A DNA stretch of 64,000 bases from Rhodococcoides trifolii. Lineage in GTDB: Bacteria > Actinomycetota > Actinomycetes > Mycobacteriales > Mycobacteriaceae. Position numbers and translations under genes: made by a program. The first letter of the stretch is position 1. Each line of letters opens with the position of its first letter. Positions 10,101 through 21,109 of this stretch are shown piece by piece. The notes beneath the pieces were generated by a model that was given only the letters and a program-made list of their open reading frames with translations, was not told the DNA's origin and did not search any database. The stretch spans positions 1-64,000 of the forward strand of contig NZ_BMCU01000004.1 in assembly GCF_014635345.1 (NCBI RefSeq), read 5' to 3'.

Positions 10101-13100
10101 GCCTCCGTCTTCGCCTCGGTGCTGGATGTTCCGTCGATTGCGGCGGACGACGACTTCTTCGCGCTCGGCGGAAACTCGTTGCTGGCCACGGTGGTTGCGG
10201 CCAGGCTGGCGTCCGACGGTGACTACCGGGTCGGTGTCCGTGACGTGTTCCTGCACTCGAGTGTGGAGCGTCTGGCTGCGGTCCTGAAGGAGGGTGGCGG
10301 CGACGAGTCGGGCCCGGTCCCGATCGAGCGCACCGGCCCGCTGCCCACGTCGCCGTCGCAGCGCAGCATGTGGTGGATCGAGCGGTACCAACCGTCCGCG
10401 GCCTACCACATCCCGTTGGCCTTGCGGGTCGTCGGCGAATTCTCCGTCGACGCAGTGCATGCCGCGCTGGAGGACGTCGTTCGCCGTCACGAGAGTCTGC
10501 GCACGGTTTTCGTCACCGACCCCACGGACGACTCCCCGATGCAGGTCGTACTCGATGCGCCGACGCCGGCGCACCCCTTGCCGTTCGACACCGTCGAGAT
10601 CGCGGAGACGGACGACAGCGCGATTCGTTCGGCCCTGGCAGAGACGGCGTCTCGACCGTTCGATCTGGAACGCGACCTTCCTCTGCGCGCACGGGTTGTC
10701 TCGATTCCCTCGAAGAACGAACACATCGTTGCCCTCGTGCTGCACCACATCTGCGTCGACGGGTGGTCGCTGGGTGTGTTGGCCGCCGACATCGCCGACG
10801 CGTATCGAGCACGTCTCGGGGGCACCGCACCGACGGCCGAACCGTCGGTCATCCAGTACGCCGACGCCGTCGTGTGGCAGCAGGGCACCCTCGGAAAGGC
10901 AACGGACACCGGTTCGGCCGCGAGTTCGCTCACCTCGTGGTGGTCCGACACTCTCGCGGACCTGCCGGATACCCGCCCACCCGGAACCAATCGCGCACGG
11001 CCCAGCGTTCCCTCGGGCCGAGGGGGCACCGTCACGGCAGTGCTGGGCGCCGAATTAAGCACTGCTCTGGACGGTTTGGCGACCGGCACCGGCGCCACGG
11101 AATTCATGGTCGTGCACGCGGCGTTGGCTCTCGTGTTGCGGCGCTTGGGTTCCGGGGACGACATCGTCATCGGCACTGCCGTCGCGGGGCGCGGTCATCG
11201 TGACCTCGACCGCGTCGTCGGCATGTTCGTCAACTCGGTCGTTCTTCGGACCGCCGTGGACCCGACGCACTCGGTACGAGAGCACCTGCTCAGTGTGCGG
11301 AGCGCCGACATCGAGGCACTCTCGCACGCGTCGATGCCGTTCGACACTCTCGTCGAGCAACTCGACCCGGTTCGTCTGCCCGGGCGGCATCCGCTGTTCC
11401 AGGTCATGCTGACCAATCGCTCCACGCCCGACGTGTCGGTGGAGATCGGCGGAGGCACGGTCAGCGCGTACGGCATCGAACTACCCGTCACCAAGTACGA
11501 CCTCGAACTGATCCTCGATCATCCGTCGGGACGGCCGGAGGAAACGGGCATCGTGCTCACCTACTCGGAGGATCTGTACGACGAGGCAACGGCCCGCACG
11601 ATTTTGCGCCGACTCACCGCGGTTCTGGAGCAGATGGTTGCGGACCCGGAACGGCAGATCGACCACGTCGACGTGCTCGTACCCGACGAGCGTTCGTTGC
11701 TGACACCGATGACGAGCGGCAGGCCGGAGCCACGCGCAGTGGACATCGATCGCGCGCTGTCGGAAGCGGTGCGGCATGCCCCGGACGTGCCGGCGATCGT
11801 CGAGGGCGAGCGGTCGGCAACTTACGAGGATCTCGACGATCTGGTGGGCCGCGGCGCCGTGCATCTCCTCGGCCGCGGCGTCGGCCCCGAGGTCCGTGTC
11901 GTCGGTGCCCTGCCGAGATCGCTGGAGTCGGTTCTCTGCGTGCTCGCGGTGTCCCGCGCGGGAGGGGTGTACGTCCCGGTCGATCCCGCCTACCCACAGG
12001 ACCGACGCGACTTCATGGTCCGTGACAGCGGCGCCGTCGTCGGTCTTACTCACCTGCCGGTGGACGAGTCGGACACCTTCTGGTGGTCGTTGGAGGATCT
12101 GTTCGCGGGCGACGAGGACACCGCTGGGTTCGTGTTCCCGGAGGTTCCGTCGGCGTGCGCGCAATACGTGATCTACACGTCGGGCACGACCGGGACACCG
12201 AAGGGCGTCGAGGTCTCGCGCCAGGCATTTGCCGACGCCGGTGACGAACTGGTCCGCGCGTTCGACGCGACTCCCGACGCACGCGTATTGGGTTTTGCAT
12301 CACCGAGTTTCGACGCCTCGATGCTGGAGATCGCGTTGGCGATCCGATCGGGCGGCACCCTGGTCGTCACCCCGGCGGGCATCGTCGGCGGTGCCGAGCT
12401 GGAGGCGGTCGTCGACGTCGACGAAGTGACGCACTGCTTCCTGACACCGTCGGTGCTGGCGACTCTCGACCTGTCCGGCGCAGCCCTGGCGTCGATGTCC
12501 ACCATCGGTATCGGCGGGGAGAACTTCGGGGCGGATTTGCTCTCTGCTGCAGCGGGGCAGCCGGGTCGGCGCATCGTCAATGTGTACGGTCCGACTGAGT
12601 CGACCATCAGCACCCACCTTCCCGTTCTCGACCCGGCCCGCGACGTGTCGATCGGACTACCGGTTGCGGGTGTTCGGGCCACCGTGCTCGACGCCAGACT
12701 CCTGCCGGCGCCTACAGGCGTGGTCGGCGAATTACACCTTGCCGGTGGGCAACTCGCCCGTGGATACGTCGACCGGCCGGGCCTCACGGCCTCGCGCTTC
12801 GTGGCGGATCCTTTTGGACCGGCTGGGTCTCGGATGTACCGCACGGGCGACCTCGCATACGTCGACTTCGGCTACCTCGACGGCGTCCCGTCCCCGACGG
12901 TCAAGATTGTGGGCCGCAGCGATTTCCAGGTCAAGATCCGCGGCCTCCGGATCGAGCTGGGAGAGATCGACGCGGTACTGGCCTCGGCGCCGAACGTAGA
13001 TCTGACTGTGACAGTGACGGTGTCGACTCCGTCGGGCGAGACGGTGCTGGTGTCCTACGTGCACGCAGACGGGCCGGTCGATCCGGACGAACTGACAGCG

Positions 13101-16100
13101 ATGACCCGCGAACGGTTGCCCCGCCATATGGTGCCGGCGCGCATCGTCGTTCTCGACACGATCCCGCTGACGCCGGTGGGCAAACTGGATCGGCGTGCCC
13201 TGCCGGCACCGCAGTTCGACGCGATGAGCGAGGGCGACGCACCTCGAACCGAGCTTGAATCGGTTCTGGCGCTCATTCTTTCCGATGTCGTCGACGTCGA
13301 GAACCCGGGAGTTTCGTCCGACTTCTTCGCGCTCGGTGGCACCTCCCTGTCCGCCACCAGGTACGCGTCGCGCATCGGGGAACGGGTGGGCACGCACGTG
13401 CCGGTCCGCGCGATCTTCGACAACGCCACGATCGCGGAACTGGCCGCCTACATCGGTGAACTGCCTGCCCGGACCGACGACGTGGTCACCGAATCGCATT
13501 GGCTCACCGACGAACTGCTGCAGCGAACACGGGCCTCCCGCGTGGATCCGGTGGGACTGTCCCCGCAGCAGCAGGGTATGTGGATATCGAGCCGAATTGC
13601 TGCGACAGCAACGGCGTACACGATCGTCGCGGGGTTGCGGATCTCCGGCACGTTCGACGCACAACTTCTCGCCGCCGCGCTGCAGGACGTGGTCGACCGG
13701 CACGAATCGTTGCGAACCACTTATCCGTCGACAGCGACCGGTCCTGTGCAGCGGGTGTGGACGGACCGCACGGTCCCGGTCGAGGTCGTCGATGCGCGTG
13801 GGGGCGAGACCGTCACAACCGCAGATCTTTTCGACATCGTGGCGTCAACACCCTTCGATCTCCAGGTCGATCTACCGGTGCGCGCCCGAGTGGTGCGCAC
13901 GGCGGACGACGAGCACCTCCTCGCTCTGGCCGTCCACCACATCGCTGCGGACGGCGAGTCCGTCGGCCCGCTGTCGCGTGATCTTCTGTTCGCCTACGCA
14001 TCTCGTGAGAGTGGGCAGGCGCCGCTCTGGCCGAATGAGCCACTGCAGTACGCGGACTACCACCTCGCGCTGGACGCGGCGATGGCCGACGGTCCGGGCG
14101 TCGCGGGTCTCGAATACTGGACGCGCGTACTGGCAGATTCCCCCATCGAACACGCTGTGACACTGGATATGCCGCGGCCCGCTGTGGCCACCGGGCGGGC
14201 CGACACCGTGCGGGTGCCCATGTCGGCCGACCTGCGTGCGAGGATCGCAACCCTTGCTCGCGAGCACCGTTCCTCGGACTTCATGGTGGTACACGCGGCG
14301 CTGGCGACGCTTCTCGGCGGATCCGAGGACACCGCCGACGTCGTGATCGGTACTCCCCACTCCGGACGCGGCGGCACTGCGGTGGATTCGATGGTGGGCA
14401 TGGCGGTGAACACGCTTGCGTTGCGCACCACGGTGTCCGGGGCGGCCACGTTCGCCGACACGCTGGAGAGCGTGCGTGAGACCGATCTGGATGCGTTCGA
14501 CCACGCCTTGGTGCCGTTCGATGCAGTCGTCTCCGCACTGGGGCAACCGCGCCAGGCGGCCCGCCACCCCATCGTGCAAATCGTTCTGACGGTGCAGGAT
14601 TCGCCTCCGCTGTCGATCGACGCCGGTGACCGCTCGATCGTGGCCATCGACGCGCCGATCACCAAGTCGGCGTTCGACCTGGTGGTGTCGATCCTCCCCG
14701 ATGACGACGGCAGCGCCGCCGTTCGAATCACCTTCGCCCGAGACCTGTTCCTGCCCAGCACGGCTCGCGACATCGCGGAGCGGCTGGTCCAGGTACTGGA
14801 CCGGGTGACCACGGCGCCCACCCTGACGCTTGCGGAACTGGCAGAACCGGTGCGGCCGGTGCCGGTCCTGCTGCCGGATCTGTTCGACCGTGCTGTGGCC
14901 GCGAATTCCGATGCGGTCGCCGTGTCCGCTGCCGACGGGGTGGCGACGTATCGCGACCTGGACCGGTCGACGGCCCGTCTCGCACGCCGACTACGACTCG
15001 CCGGCGCCGGTCCCGGAACCACGGTGGCGCTGGCTGCGCAGCGTTCACTCGCGTCCGTGACCGCGTTCTGGGCGATCGCGCGGACCGGAGCAAGCGTGCT
15101 CCCGTTGGACCCCGGATACCCTGTCGAGCGGCTGGCCTACATTCTGGACGACGCCGCACCGGTTCTGGGTCTGACGGACGGCTCCGGGTCCGCCGCGCCA
15201 CGAAAGTCGTTGACGTGGTTGACGATCGACGACGACATCGATGTTGCCGGTCCCGAACAGGACATCGTGTGTGCCCATGCGGACGACCTCGCATATGTCG
15301 TCTACACCTCCGGAACCACCGGACGTCCCAAGCCCGTCGGGGTGCCCCACCGCGGCCTCGAAAGCTTCGCTGTATCGCTGGGTCTGGAGTTCGACACGGA
15401 CGGCCGCTCGCGCGTACTCCACGTCGCATCACCGGGATTCGACGCCGCGATCCTGGAAATGCTTCTCGTCGTCGTGCGCGGCTCCACGTGCGTGGTCGCA
15501 CCGTCCTCCGTCTACGCCGGTGACCGACTCGGCGAACTGATCGGTCGTGAACGCGTCACCACGATGTTCATCACCCCGGCCGCACTGACCACGCTGTCGC
15601 CGGACGCGCTGGCGGCGGTCACCGCGATCGGTACCGGCGGAGATGCATTGACCGCGCCGGTCCTCGAGAAGTGGGCATTCGGCCGTCGTTTCGTGAATGC
15701 CTACGGGCCCAGCGAATCGACCGTTGCCGCCACGATGGGCGTGCAGCAGGTATCGACGCCACCGCACATCGGTCGCGCGCTGCCCGGCACCAGGACGGAC
15801 GTTCTCGATTCGGCGCTCGGCGCAGCGGACGCCGGCGAGCTCTACCTGGCCGGCGTCGGTCTGGCTCGCGGCTACCTCGGACGGCCGTCGCTCACGGCCG
15901 CTCGGTTCGTCGCAGATCCGCGCGGAAAAGCTGGATCACGGATGTACCGCACAGGCGATCTCGTCCAGGCGGTGGACGGCGCTCTGCGGATCGTCGGACG
16001 TTCCGACTCGCAAACCAAGATCCGCGGGATCAGGGTCGAACCGGCCGAGGTCGAAGCCGTCCTGGCCGCGCAGCCGAACGTGGAAGCCGCCGCAGTGATC

Positions 16101-17420
16101 GTGGAGAGTACCGGCGACGGCCCCTCGCTGTCCGCGCACGTCACCACCGACGGGTCCGTCGACGCGGACGGAATTCGGCGGGCGGTGTCCGCGGTCCTAC
16201 CGCGCCACCTCGTCCCGTCTCGGATCGTCGTCCACGACCGTCTGCCTCTCACGGCGCACGGCAAGGTCGACCGTGTCGCTTTGAACAGCATCGACACGCC
16301 TGAGCCGGTGGCCGCCCTAGCGCTCGATGGCACCACGGTCGACGCCGTCCGTACCGCGTTTGCCGCGGTGCTCGACATACCCGTCGAGACGGTGACACCC
16401 ACCTCCGATTTCTTCGCGATCGGCGGCAACTCGCTTGCGGCAGTGCGGGTCATGGACATGGTGCGCGATCGTGTGTCCGACGACGTACGCGAACAGGTCG
16501 ACGTCACCTGGTTCTTCGACGCGGCCACTCCTGCCGCCATCGCGGGACGACTCGACGGGGTCGAGGGCGGGGAGACACCGACGGTTCTCGCTCGGCCGCG
16601 ATCCCCCTTCGACATCGTCGTGCCGTTGCGGGTGGGGTCGCCCGATCGCCCGCCGTTGATCTGTATCCACCCCGCGATCGGCCTGGTGTGGAGCTACACC
16701 GGGTTGCTGCCGTTCCTGGACCCCAGCACGCCGGTGGTCGGTCTGCAGGCGCGCGGCATCGCGACGACAGCACCCGCGCCGGAATCGGTGCGCGAAATGG
16801 CACGCGACTACGTCAACGCCGTCCGGACCGAGTATCCGAGCGGTCCCTACCGCCTGATGGGCTGGTCGCTCGGCGGACTGATCGCGCAGGCCATGGCGGT
16901 CGAATTCGAAAGAGTGGGCGAGAGTGTGGAATTGATCGTGTTGGACGCCTACCCGCTGTTCGACCACGGGCAGGCCGGAGGCCGGTCGGACCTCGAGGCG
17001 GCACCGCGGCAGGAGATGTCGGTGGCGGACCTCGTCCGGGAGTTCGTTCTGGATATGGACGTCGACGACGATCTGACCGTCGACCAGGCCATCGCGCTGG
17101 TGCGTGAGCAGGGTGGTCCCGCCACCCTGCTCGACGACGACCAGATCCGCCGATTGTACGACCGGTATCGACTGTTCGTCCGGCTCGGGTACGAACACGA
17201 GCCCGAGTTCTTCGGCGGTGACCTCACCTTCTTCTCGGCGTCGCACTTCACGGGTGAGCAACGTTCGCCGTGGGAATGGCGCACGTTCGTCGGCGGAAGC
17301 ATCACCGATCATCCGGTACCCCACACGCACAACGAAATGGGTACGCCGCAGGCCCTCGCCGAGGTTGCGCGTCGAATCGAATCACGGACTCTCGCAGCGA
17401 TATCGGACCGGGTCAGATGA
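7167..17420 (+). CDS. three-module nonribosomal peptide synthetase (C-A-T)x3-TE
   Basis: This 3417-residue NRPS should assemble a tripeptide core. Domains by motif: C1 with HHVVIDG (~157); A1 with YTSGSTG (~625); T1 with FFALGGNSL (Ser ~1004); C2 with HHICVDG (~1193); A2 with YTSGTTG (~1670); T2 with GGTSL (~2059); C3 with HHIAADG (~2257); A3 with YTSGTTG (~2713); T3 with GGNSL (~3088); and a thioesterase with GWSLGG (Ser ~3234) and a late His in 'HTHNEMG'. There are no epimerisation or methylation domains. C1 sits at the very N-terminus and resembles the EntF condensation domain, so it may take an aryl or acyl group from a carrier supplied in trans. Pocket residues by manual alignment are D-A-L-F-I-V-V-V-A, D-A-L-F-I-I-V-I-S and D-A-L-F-I-T-A-V-A; I cannot assign substrates. 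GTG start after GGGGGG; the stop overlaps the exporter ATG. Confidence 0.95.
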   Translation: MTDSIQISGVSSVDDDYQEPFDLTTAQYGMWLAQQLHPHSTHSVSHYMDIRGDLDFDLLVESMRIAAVETGSLLTRLIAPGDSEDGPHTVRQVLEFATMPDELEHVDLSNEPDPIASARAWMNAEFTAEIDMYKGPLCRTAILTVGPQHYYWYARAHHVVIDGFGSAVVALRTAEVYTALQRGETPPTAKSRHPRAFLEAEAKYRASNRIDKDRAYWADISSGLPEPVSFSGRSAEPSSFNHRCDKTLDLRTDRALNIAADTHGTTVAALVVAAFSAYLARATDTEDVVLSLPMAARVTAWARSSATMTANAVPIGAHVGSSTTIAELVAAVGNRIGNALRHQLLPASEIAGDLRASGATTGPTINLMLFGDEIRLGELDARLDLLTSGPTADMAVTVHTNSVTGQMRVDIEGNPATYELADIELHSGRFARFLHHFVTRHPDSAVASIDLLTESDRRLLLQEWNGGKSADLATLPEIFGRGVLRAPDRPAIVDGETVVDYRELDRRSNALARALIELGVGPDVPVAVVLPRSHASVTMVWAITKAGGVYVPIDPAHPVDRIEQTLLDCGARVGVTTGDRAELLSVDIEWIDVADDAVAADFSARPITDSDRLRPLTLDNLAYLIYTSGSTGVPKGVAVTHRGIGPIADAAIEAHGITVGSRVMHFVSPGFDASVLEMFLAFGAGGTLVVLPTGVYGGDELGALLTEHCIDAGFITPSALATVSPKDGSTLVAIGVGGDAVPAALVDDWAPGRRMIDVYGPTETTVAVTLGTLEAGRKVALGRPIDGIRAYVLDSALSPTPPGCVGELYIGGTGVARGYHDRPGLTAGRFVADPFGNGRLYRTGDLVRWTAAGELSYVGRRDHQVKVRGFRIELGEIEEALRSHASVSDAVVVVQGEGLARTLVGYVVPDADTTLDPDEVTASLVGILPAYMVPHRVMVLDSFELNANGKVDRRRLPVPGERAVVSSREPQTPQEIAVASVFASVLDVPSIAADDDFFALGGNSLLATVVAARLASDGDYRVGVRDVFLHSSVERLAAVLKEGGGDESGPVPIERTGPLPTSPSQRSMWWIERYQPSAAYHIPLALRVVGEFSVDAVHAALEDVVRRHESLRTVFVTDPTDDSPMQVVLDAPTPAHPLPFDTVEIAETDDSAIRSALAETASRPFDLERDLPLRARVVSIPSKNEHIVALVLHHICVDGWSLGVLAADIADAYRARLGGTAPTAEPSVIQYADAVVWQQGTLGKATDTGSAASSLTSWWSDTLADLPDTRPPGTNRARPSVPSGRGGTVTAVLGAELSTALDGLATGTGATEFMVVHAALALVLRRLGSGDDIVIGTAVAGRGHRDLDRVVGMFVNSVVLRTAVDPTHSVREHLLSVRSADIEALSHASMPFDTLVEQLDPVRLPGRHPLFQVMLTNRSTPDVSVEIGGGTVSAYGIELPVTKYDLELILDHPSGRPEETGIVLTYSEDLYDEATARTILRRLTAVLEQMVADPERQIDHVDVLVPDERSLLTPMTSGRPEPRAVDIDRALSEAVRHAPDVPAIVEGERSATYEDLDDLVGRGAVHLLGRGVGPEVRVVGALPRSLESVLCVLAVSRAGGVYVPVDPAYPQDRRDFMVRDSGAVVGLTHLPVDESDTFWWSLEDLFAGDEDTAGFVFPEVPSACAQYVIYTSGTTGTPKGVEVSRQAFADAGDELVRAFDATPDARVLGFASPSFDASMLEIALAIRSGGTLVVTPAGIVGGAELEAVVDVDEVTHCFLTPSVLATLDLSGAALASMSTIGIGGENFGADLLSAAAGQPGRRIVNVYGPTESTISTHLPVLDPARDVSIGLPVAGVRATVLDARLLPAPTGVVGELHLAGGQLARGYVDRPGLTASRFVADPFGPAGSRMYRTGDLAYVDFGYLDGVPSPTVKIVGRSDFQVKIRGLRIELGEIDAVLASAPNVDLTVTVTVSTPSGETVLVSYVHADGPVDPDELTAMTRERLPRHMVPARIVVLDTIPLTPVGKLDRRALPAPQFDAMSEGDAPRTELESVLALILSDVVDVENPGVSSDFFALGGTSLSATRYASRIGERVGTHVPVRAIFDNATIAELAAYIGELPARTDDVVTESHWLTDELLQRTRASRVDPVGLSPQQQGMWISSRIAATATAYTIVAGLRISGTFDAQLLAAALQDVVDRHESLRTTYPSTATGPVQRVWTDRTVPVEVVDARGGETVTTADLFDIVASTPFDLQVDLPVRARVVRTADDEHLLALAVHHIAADGESVGPLSRDLLFAYASRESGQAPLWPNEPLQYADYHLALDAAMADGPGVAGLEYWTRVLADSPIEHAVTLDMPRPAVATGRADTVRVPMSADLRARIATLAREHRSSDFMVVHAALATLLGGSEDTADVVIGTPHSGRGGTAVDSMVGMAVNTLALRTTVSGAATFADTLESVRETDLDAFDHALVPFDAVVSALGQPRQAARHPIVQIVLTVQDSPPLSIDAGDRSIVAIDAPITKSAFDLVVSILPDDDGSAAVRITFARDLFLPSTARDIAERLVQVLDRVTTAPTLTLAELAEPVRPVPVLLPDLFDRAVAANSDAVAVSAADGVATYRDLDRSTARLARRLRLAGAGPGTTVALAAQRSLASVTAFWAIARTGASVLPLDPGYPVERLAYILDDAAPVLGLTDGSGSAAPRKSLTWLTIDDDIDVAGPEQDIVCAHADDLAYVVYTSGTTGRPKPVGVPHRGLESFAVSLGLEFDTDGRSRVLHVASPGFDAAILEMLLVVVRGSTCVVAPSSVYAGDRLGELIGRERVTTMFITPAALTTLSPDALAAVTAIGTGGDALTAPVLEKWAFGRRFVNAYGPSESTVAATMGVQQVSTPPHIGRALPGTRTDVLDSALGAADAGELYLAGVGLARGYLGRPSLTAARFVADPRGKAGSRMYRTGDLVQAVDGALRIVGRSDSQTKIRGIRVEPAEVEAVLAAQPNVEAAAVIVESTGDGPSLSAHVTTDGSVDADGIRRAVSAVLPRHLVPSRIVVHDRLPLTAHGKVDRVALNSIDTPEPVAALALDGTTVDAVRTAFAAVLDIPVETVTPTSDFFAIGGNSLAAVRVMDMVRDRVSDDVREQVDVTWFFDAATPAAIAGRLDGVEGGETPTVLARPRSPFDIVVPLRVGSPDRPPLICIHPAIGLVWSYTGLLPFLDPSTPVVGLQARGIATTAPAPESVREMARDYVNAVRTEYPSGPYRLMGWSLGGLIAQAMAVEFERVGESVELIVLDAYPLFDHGQAGGRSDLEAAPRQEMSVADLVREFVLDMDVDDDLTVDQAIALVREQGGPATLLDDDQIRRLYDRYRLFVRLGYEHEPEFFGGDLTFFSASHFTGEQRSPWEWRTFVGGSITDHPVPHTHNEMGTPQALAEVARRIESRTLAAISDRVR

Positions 17421-18466
17421 GCGAAACCGTCGTCGAGATTCGCGATCTCGTCAAGGAGTACGTGGGACGCAAGGGCAACCACCTCGCGTTGAGCGGGGTC
17501 GACCTGACCGTGTCCGCCGGCACGGTGACCGCGGTTCTCGGCCCGAACGGCGCCGGCAAGACCACCGCGGTCCGCATCATCGCCACCCTCGCCGCTCCCA
17601 CCAGCGGGTCGGTCACGGTGGCCGGTATCGACGTCACCGCAGACCCGCGGGCGGTGCGCGGTCTGATCGGTCTGTCCGGTCAGTACGCGGCCGTCGACGG
17701 GCGGCTCACCGGGTACGAGAACCTGCGCATGCTGGGCCGGCTGTACGGGCTCGGCGGGTCCGGTGCACGAGCGCGGGCGAAGGAACTGCTGCAGATGTTC
17801 CAGCTCGAGGATGCTGCGGGACGGGCGTCGTCGACGTACTCGGGCGGTATGCGTCGCCGTCTGGACCTCGCGGGCGCTCTCGTGGCCCGCCCGCCCCTGG
17901 TCATCCTCGACGAACCGACCACCGGACTCGATCCACGCAGCCGAGGCGAATTGTGGGGCGTCGTCGAGGAGCTGACGAAGGACGGCACTGCGGTGCTGCT
18001 CACGACGCAGTACCTCGACGAGGCGGAGCGCCTCGCCGACGACGTGGTGGTGTTCGACAAGGGTCGTGTCGTCGCCACCGGAACCCCCGCCGAGTTGAAG
18101 TCGCGCCTACGGGTGCCCACTGCGCACGTGCAGGTTCTCGATCCGGGTAATCTGCGAGTTGCGTACGAGCTGTTGGCGCGCATGAACTTTCGTACCCATC
18201 CAGATACCGTTCGGCAGGGATGGTTCGCTGCGGATGCGCCGTACGGTTCGCGTTCGCTGATGCTCATTCTTTCGCGCTTGCACGGCACCGGAATCGAGGT
18301 CAACGATGCGCACGTCAGTTCTCCGAACCTGGATGACGTGTTCTTCGATCTGACCGGTGAAGTGAAGCCGGAAACGGCTCCGAACAAACCGGCGAGCGCG
18401 ACGCCCCTCGACGTCGCCGTGGTCAAAGGTGCTGCACGCGAACGCTTTGGAAAGAGGTTGCAATGA
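17417..18466 (+). CDS. DrrA-type ABC transporter ATP-binding protein
   Basis: This 349-residue nucleotide-binding subunit has Walker [10 protein letters not shown] (~residue 41), the signature [12 protein letters not shown] (~140), Walker [14 protein letters not shown] (~160) and the switch-His region '[13 protein letters not shown]' (the usual His is Gln, as in many DrrA proteins). The ~100-residue C-terminal extension is typical of DrrA-family drug and lipid exporters. The ATG overlaps the NRPS stop (ATGA), and its own stop overlaps the permease ATG. It is therefore translated with both and probably powers export of the NRPS product or self-protection. Confidence 0.93.
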   Translation: MSETVVEIRDLVKEYVGRKGNHLALSGVDLTVSAGTVTAVLGPNGAGKTTAVRIIATLAAPTSGSVTVAGIDVTADPRAVRGLIGLSGQYAAVDGRLTGYENLRMLGRLYGLGGSGARARAKELLQMFQLEDAAGRASSTYSGGMRRRLDLAGALVARPPLVILDEPTTGLDPRSRGELWGVVEELTKDGTAVLLTTQYLDEAERLADDVVVFDKGRVVATGTPAELKSRLRVPTAHVQVLDPGNLRVAYELLARMNFRTHPDTVRQGWFAADAPYGSRSLMLILSRLHGTGIEVNDAHVSSPNLDDVFFDLTGEVKPETAPNKPASATPLDVAVVKGAARERFGKRLQ

Positions 18467-19299
18467 CCGCCGTCATGTCCTCACCCCGCCCGGTTCGTCG
18501 CGAGGGAGTCGGCAGCTTCCTCGTGGACTGCGCAACCATGACGCAGCGAAACCTGCTGATCATCGTGCGGGTTCCGCAGTTGCTCCTCGGCGCGACGGTG
18601 CAACCGCTGATGTTCGTCCTGCTGTTCTCTTACGTGTTCGGTGGGGCTCTCGGCGGCAGTGCGTACCGCCAGTTCCTGATGGGCGGAATCTTCACCCAGA
18701 CAGTGGTGTTCAGTGCGGGCTTCACGGCCATCGGACTCGCAACCGACAGCCGTGAGGGGATCGTCGAGCGCTTTCACTCGCTGCCAATGTCGCGTCTGGC
18801 AATAGTGTTGGGACGCACCATCACCGATGCGCTGGTGTCCGTGGTGAGCATCGGCGTCATGGTCGGTGCGGGATATGTTGTCGGGTGGCGCATCAACGGG
18901 TCGTTCGGTGCCGCGATCGGCGCTGTCGCTCTGCTGGTGTTCTTCGGCTTCGCCATGTCGTGGATGGGAGCGGTGGTCGGATTGATCTCCGCCACTGCAG
19001 AGAGCGCGCAGAGCGTGCTGATGATCATCGTGTTCCCGCTGACGTTCATCTCGTCGGCGTTCATTCCGTCGGCAACGCTCCCCGGCCCGCTTCGTTTCAT
19101 CGCGCAGTGGAATCCGGTGACCTCGGTGGCCCGCGCCACGCGTGAGGCGTTCGGAAATCCCACGGCCCCCTCGGCGTTGGTCGCAGAACCGGTGACGTGG
19201 GCGTCGCAGAATCCTTTTGTGTACTCGATAGTCATCTCGATCCTGTTGCTTGCGGTATTCGTGCCCTTGACGCTGAAGGTGTCGGACGCGCGGAGCTGA
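18463..19299 (+). CDS. DrrB-type ABC-2 transporter permease
   Basis: This 278-residue inner-membrane protein has six hydrophobic segments and the ABC-2 permease pattern: an N-terminal cytoplasmic segment, 'PLMFVLLFSYVFGGAL' in TM1, and 'PLTFISSAFIPSATLPGPLR' before the last helix, the hallmark of DrrB-like exporters. It forms the channel for the preceding ATPase, with which it overlaps by ATGA. Together they make a two-gene exporter attached to the NRPS. Confidence 0.93.
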   Translation: MTAVMSSPRPVRREGVGSFLVDCATMTQRNLLIIVRVPQLLLGATVQPLMFVLLFSYVFGGALGGSAYRQFLMGGIFTQTVVFSAGFTAIGLATDSREGIVERFHSLPMSRLAIVLGRTITDALVSVVSIGVMVGAGYVVGWRINGSFGAAIGAVALLVFFGFAMSWMGAVVGLISATAESAQSVLMIIVFPLTFISSAFIPSATLPGPLRFIAQWNPVTSVARATREAFGNPTAPSALVAEPVTWASQNPFVYSIVISILLLAVFVPLTLKVSDARS

Positions 19300-19378
19300 C
19301 GGGAGGGGCATCGGATGTACCGATACTGCGCGTACCTTGCCACGACCGCGCACGGTCCGCCCACACTCAGGAGTGCTC

Positions 19379-19648
19379 GTGAATAGGACTTCTTTCATCG
19401 ACCTGTGGCGAGCGTCAGTAGTACCAGTGGGGGCATGGGTGGCCTGCGGAGGCTACGTCCTGCTGCTGGTTGCGGAAATCGTTGCGGAGGTCAAGGAAGG
19501 AAGCGTTTCCGCCAAAGAGTTCTTGACGGGTGCGCTCAACATCGCGTTCTGGTGGGCATTCGCGCTCATGTTGGTAGGTTGGCTCGTTGTTGTGATTGTC
19601 GCTTTCGCTTTGGCCGCGGTTCGTTACCTCATTGTCAGATACCTCTGA
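19379..19648 (+). CDS. small two-helix membrane protein
   Basis: This 89-residue protein starts at GTG (19379) after AGGAG. Two hydrophobic segments are visible, about residues 12-32 and 52-80, separated by a short charged loop 'AEVKEGSVSAKEF'. I do not recognise a family. It follows the exporter permease by 79 nt on the same strand and may be the last gene of the NRPS operon, but it could have its own promoter. Confidence 0.6.
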   Translation: MNRTSFIDLWRASVVPVGAWVACGGYVLLLVAEIVAEVKEGSVSAKEFLTGALNIAFWWAFALMLVGWLVVVIVAFALAAVRYLIVRYL

Positions 19649-19767
19649 ATCGCCCAACCTCGAGATCCCCCGGTCCGAAGTGCTGCACTAGCGGGAACGG
19701 ATCGTAGAAGTGGTGAAGGAGCGCATGTTCGACGATCATTCGCGCAGTATGGCGTACCCTCCGCCGT

Positions 19768-20517
19768 GTGACGTCTGAGCGAAGGTCGGCCGCTTTGTTC
19801 GACTACGACGCGGAGTTGCGGCTCCACAACGAATTGCTGCGCGCCGCCGCCGCAGTGCGACCGGGTGACCGAGTGCTCGACATAGGTTGTGGCACAGGAC
19901 AGACAACCCGCGAAGCTGCGAAGCTAGCCACGACGGTTCTCGGTGTCGATGTTTCGGCGCAGATGCTCGAACGTGCAATCCATCTCAGTGAGGCTGACCT
20001 GAACAATGTCACTTACCTGTTGGCGGACGCTCAGACCCACACGTTTCCGGAATCGTACTTCGACCTCGCAATAAGCCGGTTCGGGGTGATGTTCTTCGCC
20101 GACCCGACAGCTGCCTTCACCAACATCGCGCGCGCTTTACGACCGGGTGCGCGAATCTGCTTCATGGTGTGGCAAGGCTACGAACGCAACGAGTGGGCCT
20201 CTTCCATCCACGACGCTATCGGTGCGCCTCGCAGCGGCGGCCCCGACCCGTTCTCTCTCGCCGATCCGATTGCTACGGAACAGATTCTCACGGCCAGCGG
20301 TTTTGTCGACGTCACCTTCACCGAGGTCGACCGACCTGTCTACTACGGCTCGGACAGCTCTGCTGCGCTCGAAGCCATCTCAGGTCTGTGGGGCGTCGAC
20401 GACGAGCACGGGCGGTTGCGCTCAACCCTTGCCGCTCACGAAACCGACGCGGGCGTGCACTTCGGATCACGTGCGTGGATCATCGGCGGATCGTTGCCTG
20501 ATCCGCTCCGACACTGA
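19768..20517 (+). CDS. class I SAM-dependent methyltransferase
   Basis: This 249-residue protein has the SAM-binding motif I VLDIGCGTGQ (~residues 34-43), the acidic residue ending strand 2 in 'VLGVDVSAQML', a motif III region 'DAQTHTFPESYFDLAISRFGVMFF' and post-motif 'ALRPGARICFMVW'. This is a UbiE/COQ5-like methyltransferase fold. The acceptor is unknown. It is 119 nt downstream of the small membrane protein, so membership in the NRPS cluster as a tailoring enzyme is possible but not shown. GTG start; no strong ribosome-binding site. Confidence 0.85.
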   Translation: MTSERRSAALFDYDAELRLHNELLRAAAAVRPGDRVLDIGCGTGQTTREAAKLATTVLGVDVSAQMLERAIHLSEADLNNVTYLLADAQTHTFPESYFDLAISRFGVMFFADPTAAFTNIARALRPGARICFMVWQGYERNEWASSIHDAIGAPRSGGPDPFSLADPIATEQILTASGFVDVTFTEVDRPVYYGSDSSAALEAISGLWGVDDEHGRLRSTLAAHETDAGVHFGSRAWIIGGSLPDPLRH

Positions 20518-20543
20518 CACATTGGCCACCAAGGAGGTCTCTC

Positions 20544-21098
20544 ATGCGCACCATCGCGTCAGGAATGTTCATGTCGCTGGACGGCGTCGTCCAGGCCGAC
20601 GACGACTGGCAGTTCGCCTACTTCGACGACGAGTTGTTCGCCTCGATCACCGCCGCATGGGACGGCGCCGACACGGCGGTGATGGGACGGCGGTCCTACG
20701 AGGGCTATCGCTCACTCCGAGAACATCATCTGGATTCACCGATGCTGGGCTTCCTCGACGGTGTCGACCGCTACGTCCTGTCGACCACCATGAGCGACCC
20801 GCAGTGGCCGGGGACCACGGTGCTGTCCACCGACCCGTTCGCCCGACTGGAGGAGCTGCGGAACCATTCGGGCGCAGACATTCTGGTGGCCGGTAGCCCA
20901 TCCGTGGTGCGAGAACTGTTGGTCCGAAAGATGTTGGATCAGCTGAACGTCACCGTGCTTCCCATCGTGGTCGGTCACGGTGATCGGCTGTTCCCCGAAT
21001 CGTCGGATGGTCTTTTCGACCGGCTCAGGCTGGAACTGCACTCGAGTCGAGTCCTGGGCAGTGGTGCCATCGAATCGAGCTACCGGCCTGTCCGCTGA
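20544..21098 (+). CDS. DHFR/RibD-C-like reductase
   Basis: This 184-residue protein belongs to the RibD C-terminal/dihydrofolate-reductase-like family. It has 'SGMFMSLDGVVQ' at the N-terminus, 'VMGRRSYEGY' near residue 49 (NADPH-binding region) and 'ILVAGSPSVVRELLVRKMLDQLNVTVLPIVVGHG' near residues 113-146. Such YwjB/YyaP-type proteins are common in actinobacteria and most have no known substrate. ATG start with AAGGAGG upstream, 26 nt after the methyltransferase. Confidence 0.88.
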   Translation: MRTIASGMFMSLDGVVQADDDWQFAYFDDELFASITAAWDGADTAVMGRRSYEGYRSLREHHLDSPMLGFLDGVDRYVLSTTMSDPQWPGTTVLSTDPFARLEELRNHSGADILVAGSPSVVRELLVRKMLDQLNVTVLPIVVGHGDRLFPESSDGLFDRLRLELHSSRVLGSGAIESSYRPVR

Positions 21099-21109
21099 CA
21101 CACTGGTGT

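Noticed and set aside
9168..10748. 526-codon minus-strand frame inside the NRPS, and similar long frames at 7098-8489 and 12732-13703
   Set aside because: All are antisense shadows of NRPS modules with intact catalytic motifs in the plus frame; no ribosome-binding sites or motifs.
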